The notes beneath the pieces were generated by a model, which saw nothing but the letters and a program-made list of their open reading frames with translations, did not search any database and was not told the origin of the DNA. 64,000 nt of DNA from Pseudomonadota bacterium (lineage in GTDB: Bacteria; Desulfobacterota; Desulfobulbia; Desulfobulbales; JAHJIY01). The position numbers and the translations under genes were made by a program. The stretch is taken from NCBI GenBank assembly GCA_018823175.1, contig JAHJIY010000034.1, forward strand, positions 1-64,000, given 5' to 3'. This document shows positions 54,601 through 61,973 of the stretch, piece by piece. Each line of letters begins with the position of its first letter. Positions within the stretch are counted from its first letter, which is position 1.

Positions 54601-55572
54601 AATCACTTCCTCCTGGGAAGGACCACTCGGCACGGTCAGCCCGCCGCTCGGCCCGTCCTGATTGACGGCGCTGCCCCGGACCAATGCGAGAACCCGGTCC
54701 CCCGCCGCCAGGGCATCGGACAACCGTTTCAGGATAACCACCCCGCAACCCTCGCCCCGCACATAGCCGTCCGCCGCCGCATCAAAGGTCTTGCAACGAC
54801 CGTCGGCGGCCAGCATTCGGGCCCGGGAAAAATTAACCGACAACTCGGGCGACAGGATCACATTGACCCCACCGGCCAGGGCCATCGTACATTCCCGGTT
54901 GCGCAGACTCTGGCAGGCCAGATGGACCGCGACCAATGAGGAAGAACAGGCGGTATCAACCGCCATACTCGGGCCGGTCAGACCCAAAATATAGGAAAGA
55001 CGACCGGCGGCGGCGCTCAATGCGATCCCCGTGCCCATGTAGGCATTTATTTTATCCGGGGCGGTGGTCATAAATTGTGTCGCCGCATAGTCAAAGCTGC
55101 TGATCCCGGTAAAAACCCCGGTCCTGGTTTTGAACAATTCCGCCGCCGATTGCCCCGCATGTTCCAGTGCCTCCCAGCTTACTTCCAACAACAACCGCTG
55201 CTGGGGATCCATACTCACCAATTCCCGGGGCGTAATCCCAAAAAAAGAGGCATCAAAGCGATCCACATTCGCCAGGAATCCACCCTTTCGGCAATACATC
55301 TTCCCGGCGGTCTCAGGATCGGGATCATAATAGGCCTCAATATCCCACCGGTCTTTCGGCACCTCCACGATCCCGTCCACGCCCCGGTTGAGCAAAAACC
55401 AGAAAGCCTCGGGGCTGTCTGCCCCTCCGGGGAAACGGCAACCAAGCCCGATAATCGCCACCGGTTCGCTCTTGCCAGACTCCAGATCATTAAGTCTGGT
55501 CCGCATGCTCCGTATTTCAACCAGGGCCTTTGACATCAAGGCCTTATAATCAGTATCCATCTTCTTGTTCAT
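51697..55572 (-). CDS. Polyketide synthase: KS-degenerate AT-DH-ACP
   Basis: This 1,291-residue protein has a coiled-coil-like docking N-terminus, KS at 38-455 (Cys209 in DTACSSS, EAHGTGT, NIGHLEAAAG), an AT-like region (about 565-800), DH (about 850-1110; His882 in DHRIYEATVFP, Asp1047 in FDAGLQ) and ACP (Ser1207 in GLDSLMAVEL). The AT region is odd: the normal GHSxGE reads GSGVGE, so the catalytic serine position (residue 659) is glycine, the GQGSQ start is replaced by FPDFLA, and the small subdomain with the HAFH motif is missing. No KR is present even though DH looks intact, so its substrate must be reduced elsewhere or the DH is idle. It is the last gene of the minus-strand PKS operon. 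Confidence 0.9.
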   Translation of the reverse strand: MNKKMDTDYKALMSKALVEIRSMRTRLNDLESGKSEPVAIIGLGCRFPGGADSPEAFWFLLNRGVDGIVEVPKDRWDIEAYYDPDPETAGKMYCRKGGFLANVDRFDASFFGITPRELVSMDPQQRLLLEVSWEALEHAGQSAAELFKTRTGVFTGISSFDYAATQFMTTAPDKINAYMGTGIALSAAAGRLSYILGLTGPSMAVDTACSSSLVAVHLACQSLRNRECTMALAGGVNVILSPELSVNFSRARMLAADGRCKTFDAAADGYVRGEGCGVVILKRLSDALAAGDRVLALVRGSAVNQDGPSGGLTVPSGPSQEEVIRQALASGGVTAAEVGYVEAHGTGTSLGDPIEVGALGKVFGERSSAEPLLIGSVKTNIGHLEAAAGISGLIKVVLSLEAGEIPPHLHFKEPNPHIEWDKLPIEVPRQLRKWPDDRRKIAGVSSFGFTGTNAHLVIEEGPVPELKKNKGPARPCHLLALSAQSAAALKELAARYDAYLSAHPGQDIADLCYTANSGRSHFEERLALVGSSGAEIAAGCRAYLVGEGEGCILPKQWVDRRKLAFIFPDFLAAADSSLSGIAVNLYETAPVFRNIIDRCAEFVAGRFDQSLSAAFSVGGLGSEPVDPVLKQVELFALEYGLFELWQSWGIKPSLVMGSGVGEYAAACAAGVFSLEEGLNLMMARGEAFGANDLADLAKVAAGISYQQPKIRLVLSLTGALSGEEMGWADYWLRQASELPDLTTGYKTMQEQGAGILLELGPCSGQTEKGLSQLPSLAEGDTDWEVLLKSLAALYVQGITVDWHGFDQDYDRRKIALPTYPFQRQRYWLAEAGEGRRIVEPQPLRPPDQTGHSLLGRRVVTAHRDVIFESRLRKDSPSFLADHRIYEATVFPATGYLEMALAAGVELLGTEGLRLENFTIEQPLVLPELSGLMVQTVLCPVAEGGYTFSIHSEQTAGDWTLHAAGRIGPDQGALTSENLADLQARCGEELSVAEHYREFAGRGIAYGADFQGLHLLWRGRQEALGQLKIPAGISAGLAAYLLHPAIFDAGLQAAGILLPAGDAEGYFPVGLSKLRLAPRRRGVAWSYGRLREAEPGRQGQSYDFTLYDEQGVAVAQVDGLVVKRASREIMLRSIIGAEKSASSGPSSSEMEEAAHTTEMRQKLAAATDVERVKMLHVYILEVTRKVMGHSEAGPLKADRPLMDQGLDSLMAVELRNFLAEGLALSLSVGLIFDYPSVDDLSRHLAEAIKTVPGGGKEAGHNGATTAQEGDDFDYLDDLDPKALTDLINQDLL

Positions 55573-55583
55573 CAGACCCTTTA

Positions 55584-55667
55584 TTTATACCGCCAGGGTA
55601 CCCCAAGGGCACTTCCTGCGGGCGCATAAGTTTCTTTTGAGTCTCCTAGCGACTCAACTCAGCTTTA
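55584..55667 (-). repeat. Two-hairpin repeat, copy C, overlapping a PKS stop codon
   Basis: On the minus strand this reads AAAGCTGAG, stem TTGAGTC/GACTCAA with loop GCTAGGA, AGAAACTTATG, CGCCCGCAGGAAGTGCCC and GGCGGTATAAA. It matches the long form of the 40777 array. Its first bases encode the last six residues (KAELSR) and the stop of the upstream PKS, and the rest fills the gap to the next PKS start. Confidence 0.85.
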
Positions 55668-58600
55668 TCAAGTTCATTGGACAGCATCATGGCGATCTCC
55701 TCCGGGGAGAGATCTTCCAGATCCACTGCATCCAGCGAGAGCACCACCTCCGCCGCCTCTTTTGCCTTCTCCCGGCGTAAGGGAAGTCCCTCGCCAAGAC
55801 GATCAACCAACGCCTCAATAGTCGGATAATCAAAAACCAGGGTATCGGGCAGGATAATCCCAAGCCCTGATTCAAAACGGTTTTTCAACTCCACCGCCAT
55901 CAGGGAATCTATCCCCAAATCAAACAGTCTTTGCCGCGCCTGTAAGGTTGCCGCCCCTTCCTCTCCCAATACCGATGCCACCTGGGCCCGCACATAATCA
56001 AACAAAACGGCGTGTTGTTCACCCGGGGCAGACGCCGCCAATTTTTCCAGAATCTCCGCCTTTTGTTCGGAAGCAACCTCCTTGGCCGCCATCGCCCCAA
56101 AAAATCCGGGAACCGTGCCGCGATACTGATAAGCAAGATAAGCGGGCCAGTTTACCGGCATTACACAGGCCGAGGTCGCATCTTCCTGCAATAACTGACC
56201 AAGGAGCTTAAACCCCTGCTCCGTGGTGATTGCGGTCAGGCCCATAGCCTTGACCCTTTCCCGGCCGCGTCGGTCAAGCCCGGCTGCCATCCCTTTGTTC
56301 CAGGCGCCCCAGTTTACGCTCAAGCCGTGCAAACCCTGGCGGCGGCGTTCATGAACCAGGGAATCCAAAAAGGCATTGGCCGCCGCGTAATTGGCCTGGC
56401 CCGCCGATCCAAGAACCGAGGCAATAGAAGAATAACAGACAAAAAAATCAAGGGACAGCTCTCTGGTTTCCTCATGCAGATGCCAGGCCCCATCGGCCTT
56501 CGGCGCCATGACCTGCCGCAGCTGGCCAAGGTTCTGCCTCAAGATAACGCCATCGCCCAAGACCCCGGCCGCATGGACAATGCCCCGCAAGGGCGGCATC
56601 TCGGCGGTAATCTCTTGCAGCATCCTCCCAACTTCCTGCTGCCGGCCAAGATCAATCGCAAAGACTCTGATCTTGATTCCTAAATTCCGCAAGGTCGCGA
56701 TCTGCTCTTGGGCCTGAGTCGAGCCCACGCCACGACCAACCAGCGCCAGGTTACGCGCCCCTTTTTCAACCAACCAGCGGGCGGTCTCGATGCCCAGGGC
56801 ACCAAGCCCGCCGGTAACCAGATAGGTCGCCTCGGGACGAATCCCGGTTTTACTCTCTGCCTGGGTCAACACCACTTTCCCGGTATGTCTGGCCTGGGCC
56901 ATATAACGAAAGGCACTGGCCGCCTCCCCTATCCCAAAGCTGGTATGCCGGAGCGGAAGCAATTCCCTCTTCTCAAAAGCGGCCATTAATTCTACCAGCA
57001 TCTCCTGTAACAAGTCGGGCTCAGTACGGTACACATCCCCAAGATCAAAAGGATAATATTTCACATCCGGTCGAATCTGCCGGACCTCTTCTTCCTGCCA
57101 GATTCCGATCTTGCCGATCTCAACAAAACGACCGCCGGTCGCCAGGACCTGCAAATTCCCCGGAATATACTCCCCAGTCAGGCTGTTGAGGATGATATCG
57201 ACCCCGGTGCCGCCGGTCTGCGCCATAATCTCTTCAACATAGTCCATGGTCCGCGAATTCATCACCTGTTCAACCCCGAGTGACTTCAGATATTCCCATT
57301 TACCAGGACTCGCAGTCGCATAGATCCGGGCGCCGGCCCGTTGCGCGATCTGCAAAGCGGCAAGCCCCACTCCGCCTGCCGCCGCGTGAATCAGGATCTT
57401 TTCGCCGGGCTTGATCCTGGCCAGCTGAACCAAACCATAATAGGCGGTCAGAAAGGCAAGGGGAATAGTCGCCCCCTCTTCGTGACTCATCCAGTCCGGT
57501 TTTTTCACCACACAGTCAGCATTTACCGTAGTGAAACTGCCCATACTGCCGGCCACCGTCAGCCCGGCAATTACCTGATCACCCACCTGTAAACCCTGAA
57601 CTCCTTCACCGATCGCCGAGATCAACCCCGAACACTCAAAGCCAAAACGCACCTTGGCGGCATCCTGCAGTTGTGGTTCATAATCCTTCAACATCCCGAG
57701 AACCCGGAGCACATCCCGAAAGTTCAAGCCGGTCGCCTTAACTGCGATCTCCACCTCACCCCGACCAGGTCTGGATCTTTCCATCGGCTCAAAAGCCAGG
57801 TTATCGATAATGCCATACTCCTTAATCATTATGCGCCGGGGAACGATCTCCGCCGGTTTCTCCAATTTTTTTGTCGCCCTGACCAGCCTTGCCCCATATC
57901 TCACCCCGGCGCGATAGGCGATCTGGTCCTCTCCATCAGGATGATACAGTTCTTTGAGCAGATACCTTTCCTCCTCAATCGTTGCCACCGGATCAAGGTC
58001 AAGACAAAGGCTGTGAAACTCGGGATGTTCCAGAATCAGGGTTCGATTAAATCCCCAGAGAGGTGCCTGATGGACAGCGACCTCGGCTGATCTGAGGCCC
58101 AACGCCTGGGCGCCCCGGGTCACCAGCCAGAGCCGGGGCAGAGAGGTCATCCGGCTTAAAGCTTGAACCAGGTGCAGCACGCTGCCGTAACCCAATATTT
58201 TGCCTGACTCAATTGAGGACTGGTCCGTCCGCTCTCCGCTATCAAGACTCCACAGATGAAGGATACCGTGACAGATACGGCCATCAAATGCGTCCTGAAT
58301 TAATCGTTTGAAGTCCTCAGGTTCAAGAGGATTTAGCCGATAGCTACCGGCGCTTTCTTTTTCGTAAACTTCGCCGGGATAGGCGAGCACCGTCTCAGCG
58401 CCCTGCTCCTGTAATAAGGCGGCAGTCCTTTCACCCAGTCCTTTATTATCCGCCAGGATCAGCCATGGCCCGGCGCTCTTGTCCCCAAAAGGTTCATCCG
58501 GGATGGACACGGGTTGCCACGCCACTTCATAAAGATTTTTATCACGGTAATCAGCCCCCTCCCCGATAATATTCCGCAGCAGGCTCTGCCGGCTGGCCTT

Positions 58601-61600
58601 TTTGACCAGCAATCCCTCAACCTGGGCCACCGCTCCACCCTGCTCGTCATATAGGGAAAAATCCAGCGACTGCCCCTGACTGCCCGGCTCTGCCTCCCGC
58701 AAGCAACCATAACTCCAGGCAATCCCGCGCCGGCCGGGGGCCAGCCGCAGTTTCGAAAGTCCCACCGGGAAATATCCTTCACCGGCCCCGGCCGGCAGCA
58801 AGATCCCGGCCGCCTGCAGACCGGCATCAAAGATGGCCGGATGCAGGAGATAGGTCGATAACCCGGCAGCAATGCCGGCCGGCGTCGTTAGGCGGCCCAG
58901 CGCCTCTTGCCGACCGCGACTCAAAAGATGAAGACCCTGAAAATCCGCACCATAGGCGATGCCCCGGGCCGCAAACTCCCGGTAATGTTCGGCGACCGAC
59001 AACTCTTCCCGGCAACGGGTCTGCAAGTCAGCCAGATTTTCCGAGGTCAGGGCGCCCTGGTCAGACCCGATCCGGCCGACGGCATGAAGGATCCAGCCCC
59101 CCTCCTTTTCACTATGAATCGAAAAGGTATAACCACCATCAGCGATCGGACTGAGAATCGTCTGCACCAGTACTTCCGAGAGCTCGGGCAGAACCAGCGG
59201 CTGCTCAATGGTAAAACCTTCCAGCCGCAGAGCTTCCGTTCCCAAAAGCTCAACCCCGGCCGCCAGGGCCATCTCCAGATAGCCGGTCGCCGGGAAAACC
59301 GTAGCCTCATATATCCGGTGATCGGCCAGAAAGGAGGGCGAATCTTTACGGAGCCGAGACTCAAAAATCACGTCCCGATGTGCCGTCACCACTCGCTGTC
59401 CCAGCAAGGGATGGCCGGTTTGGTCCTGCGGGCGCAAAGGCTGCGGTTCTGTTATCCTGCGGCCTTCGACTGCTTCAGCCAGCCAGTAGCGCTGCCGCTG
59501 AAAGGGATAGGTGGGCAGGGCAATTTTGCGCCGTTCGTAATCCTGATCAAAACCTTGCCAGTCAATGGTTATCCCTTGGACATACAACGCTGCCAGGCTC
59601 TTGAGCAGGACCTCCCAGTCGGCAGCGCCCTCTGCCAAACTCGGTAACTCGATCAGGCCATGTTTAGCCTGCCCGGTGCAGGGACCAAGTTCCAGTAAAA
59701 TCCCGACACCCTGCTCCTGAAAAGTCTTAAATCCAGTCGTCAGATCCGGCGACTCAGTCGCCTGACGCAACCAATAGTCGGCCCATCCCATATCCTTATC
59801 GCTTAAAGTGCCGGACAAAGACGAAACCAACCTGATCTTTGGTTTCTGGTAGCTGATCCCGGCGGCGACTTTTGCCAAATCGGCAAAATCATTTGCGCCG
59901 GACGTCTCGCCGCGCGCCATCACCAGATTCAACCCCTCATCCTGAGTGAACACCCCGGCGGCACAGGCCGCCGCGTATTCGCCGACCCCAGACCCCATGA
60001 CCAGCGACGGCTTGATCCCCCAGCTCTGCCACAACTCGAAAAGGCCATATTCCAGGGCAAACAGCGCCACCAGCTTAAAGGCAGGATCAGTCGGTTCCGG
60101 ATCGAGCCCACCAGCCGAGAAGGCCGCCGACAAGGACTGATCAAAGCGACCCGCCACAAGTTCGGCGCAACGGTCAATTATCTTACGAAAGACCGGCGAT
60201 GTTTCATAAAGGTTCCCACCGATTCTGCTAGACGATGAGTCAGCCGCCGCTACAAAATCCGGAAAAATAAAAGCAAGCTTCCGGCTATCAGCCCGCTGAC
60301 CCGGCGTGATGCAACCCTCACCTCCACCGGCCTGATATGCCCGGCAACCGGCGGCAATCTCCGCCCCAGTTGCGCCAACCACCGCCAACCGCTCCTCAAA
60401 ATGGGAGCGACCGGAATTTGCCGTATAAGAAAGATCGGCGATATCCTGCTCGGGATGGCCCGAGAGATACACATCATATCGAGCCGCCAACTCTCTTAAA
60501 GCCGCCGCACTCTGGGCCGACAAGGCCAGAAGATGGTACGACCGCGCCGGATTATTCTTTTTAGGCATCGGAACCGGCCCTTCTTCTATAACAAGATGGG
60601 CGTTGGTCCCCATAAAACCAAAAGAACTGACTCCGGCGATTTTTCGGCGCCCGGCCGGCCACTTTCTTAGTTGCCGCGGGACCTCAATCGGCAATTTATC
60701 CCACTCGATATGCGGGTTTGGTTTTTTAAAATTGAGATGGGCCGGAATCTCATCGGCCTGTAGCGATAACACCACCTTGATCAGCCCCGAGATGCCGGCC
60801 GCTGCTTCCAGGTGACCGATGTTGGTTTTCACCGAACCGATCAACAAGGGCTCGGCCGACGAACGCTCGCCAAAGACCATGCCCAGAGCGCCAACCTCAA
60901 TCGGATCACCCAAGGAGGTGCCGGTGCCATGGGCCTCGACATAACCGACCTCGGCCGCCTTTATCCCGCCACTGGCCAGGGCCTGCCGAATAACTTCCTC
61001 CTGGGAAGGACCACTCGGCACAGTCAGCCCACCGCTCGGCCCGTCCTGATTGACGGCGCTACCCCGGACCAGGGCGAGAACCCGGTCTCCCGCCACCAGG
61101 GCATCGGACAACCGTTTCAGGACGACCACCCCGCAACCCTCGCCCCGCACATAGCCGTCCGCCGCCGCATCAAAGGTCTTGCAGCGGCCGTCGGCGGCCA
61201 GCATTCGGGCCCGGGAAAAATTAATCGACAACTCGGGCGACAGGATCACATTGACTCCGCCAGCCAGAGCCATCGTACATTCCCGGTTGCGCAGACTCTG
61301 GCAAGCCAGATGAACCGCGACCAATGAGGAAGAACAGGCGGTATCAACCGCCATGCTCGGGCCGGTCAGACCCAAAGTATAGGAAAGACGACCGGCGGCG
61401 ACACTTAAGACCCCGCCGGAGGCAAAATAGGGGTCAATTGCCTGATAATCGTGCTGGCCTAAACGCCGACCCAGATAATCAAAGGTGCTGATCCCGACAA
61501 ATACCCCCGCCGCCGAACCCCGTAAAGAGGTAGGAGCACACCCGGCATCCTCCAGCGCCTCCCAGGCAACTTCCAGCAACAGTCTTTGTTGGGGGTCCAT

Positions 61601-61963
61601 ACTGATCGCTTCTTTTCGGGAAATCCTGAATAAGGAAGGATCAAAGAGATCAACATTCCGCAGAAAGCCACCCCGCCGACAATACATCTTACCGGCGGCC
61701 TCGGGATCGGAATCATAGAAGGCGTCGATATCCCATCTATCCTTAGGGACCTCGGCGATGGCTTCCTGACCGTCACGCAGGAGCTGCCAGAAAGCCTGCG
61801 GGTTGAGTGCACTACCCGGGAACCTGCACCCCATGCCGACGATAGCGATGGGTTCGGACCTTTGCAGCTCAAGATCCTCGATCCTGGCGCGGGCCGCCTG
61901 CAATCCAGCAAGCAGCTGGGCCGAAGCCGGGCTCGTGGGTATTTTATGGGTGGGACGATCCAT
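55646..61963 (-). CDS. Polyketide synthase: KS-degenerate AT-DH-ER-KR-ACP
   Basis: This 2,105-residue protein is a fully reducing module apart from its AT. KS is about 38-455 (Cys210). The AT-like region (about 565-800) has the same defects as the neighbouring PKS: GSGVGE with Gly659 at the serine position, no GQGSQ and no HAFH subdomain. DH has His882 (DHRIYEATVFP). After a KR structural subdomain, ER runs about 1385-1690 with HAAAGGVGLAALQIA near 1526; KR follows with TGGLGALG near 1717 and Tyr1859 in GQANYAAANAF. ACP Ser2020 (GIDSLMAVEL). HAAGVLGDG keeps the aspartate seen in B-type KRs. It should yield a saturated two-carbon extension if loaded by an AT in trans. It begins 10 bases after the preceding PKS gene. 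Confidence 0.92.
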   Translation of the reverse strand: MDRPTHKIPTSPASAQLLAGLQAARARIEDLELQRSEPIAIVGMGCRFPGSALNPQAFWQLLRDGQEAIAEVPKDRWDIDAFYDSDPEAAGKMYCRRGGFLRNVDLFDPSLFRISRKEAISMDPQQRLLLEVAWEALEDAGCAPTSLRGSAAGVFVGISTFDYLGRRLGQHDYQAIDPYFASGGVLSVAAGRLSYTLGLTGPSMAVDTACSSSLVAVHLACQSLRNRECTMALAGGVNVILSPELSINFSRARMLAADGRCKTFDAAADGYVRGEGCGVVVLKRLSDALVAGDRVLALVRGSAVNQDGPSGGLTVPSGPSQEEVIRQALASGGIKAAEVGYVEAHGTGTSLGDPIEVGALGMVFGERSSAEPLLIGSVKTNIGHLEAAAGISGLIKVVLSLQADEIPAHLNFKKPNPHIEWDKLPIEVPRQLRKWPAGRRKIAGVSSFGFMGTNAHLVIEEGPVPMPKKNNPARSYHLLALSAQSAAALRELAARYDVYLSGHPEQDIADLSYTANSGRSHFEERLAVVGATGAEIAAGCRAYQAGGGEGCITPGQRADSRKLAFIFPDFVAAADSSSSRIGGNLYETSPVFRKIIDRCAELVAGRFDQSLSAAFSAGGLDPEPTDPAFKLVALFALEYGLFELWQSWGIKPSLVMGSGVGEYAAACAAGVFTQDEGLNLVMARGETSGANDFADLAKVAAGISYQKPKIRLVSSLSGTLSDKDMGWADYWLRQATESPDLTTGFKTFQEQGVGILLELGPCTGQAKHGLIELPSLAEGAADWEVLLKSLAALYVQGITIDWQGFDQDYERRKIALPTYPFQRQRYWLAEAVEGRRITEPQPLRPQDQTGHPLLGQRVVTAHRDVIFESRLRKDSPSFLADHRIYEATVFPATGYLEMALAAGVELLGTEALRLEGFTIEQPLVLPELSEVLVQTILSPIADGGYTFSIHSEKEGGWILHAVGRIGSDQGALTSENLADLQTRCREELSVAEHYREFAARGIAYGADFQGLHLLSRGRQEALGRLTTPAGIAAGLSTYLLHPAIFDAGLQAAGILLPAGAGEGYFPVGLSKLRLAPGRRGIAWSYGCLREAEPGSQGQSLDFSLYDEQGGAVAQVEGLLVKKASRQSLLRNIIGEGADYRDKNLYEVAWQPVSIPDEPFGDKSAGPWLILADNKGLGERTAALLQEQGAETVLAYPGEVYEKESAGSYRLNPLEPEDFKRLIQDAFDGRICHGILHLWSLDSGERTDQSSIESGKILGYGSVLHLVQALSRMTSLPRLWLVTRGAQALGLRSAEVAVHQAPLWGFNRTLILEHPEFHSLCLDLDPVATIEEERYLLKELYHPDGEDQIAYRAGVRYGARLVRATKKLEKPAEIVPRRIMIKEYGIIDNLAFEPMERSRPGRGEVEIAVKATGLNFRDVLRVLGMLKDYEPQLQDAAKVRFGFECSGLISAIGEGVQGLQVGDQVIAGLTVAGSMGSFTTVNADCVVKKPDWMSHEEGATIPLAFLTAYYGLVQLARIKPGEKILIHAAAGGVGLAALQIAQRAGARIYATASPGKWEYLKSLGVEQVMNSRTMDYVEEIMAQTGGTGVDIILNSLTGEYIPGNLQVLATGGRFVEIGKIGIWQEEEVRQIRPDVKYYPFDLGDVYRTEPDLLQEMLVELMAAFEKRELLPLRHTSFGIGEAASAFRYMAQARHTGKVVLTQAESKTGIRPEATYLVTGGLGALGIETARWLVEKGARNLALVGRGVGSTQAQEQIATLRNLGIKIRVFAIDLGRQQEVGRMLQEITAEMPPLRGIVHAAGVLGDGVILRQNLGQLRQVMAPKADGAWHLHEETRELSLDFFVCYSSIASVLGSAGQANYAAANAFLDSLVHERRRQGLHGLSVNWGAWNKGMAAGLDRRGRERVKAMGLTAITTEQGFKLLGQLLQEDATSACVMPVNWPAYLAYQYRGTVPGFFGAMAAKEVASEQKAEILEKLAASAPGEQHAVLFDYVRAQVASVLGEEGAATLQARQRLFDLGIDSLMAVELKNRFESGLGIILPDTLVFDYPTIEALVDRLGEGLPLRREKAKEAAEVVLSLDAVDLEDLSPEEIAMMLSNELDKAELSR

Positions 61964-61973
61964 ACTCTTTACC

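Noticed and set aside
55565-55780. 71-residue plus-strand frame containing a similar repeat-derived peptide
   Set aside because: It is the translation of the repeat copy at 55584-55667 and overlaps the PKS 3' end.
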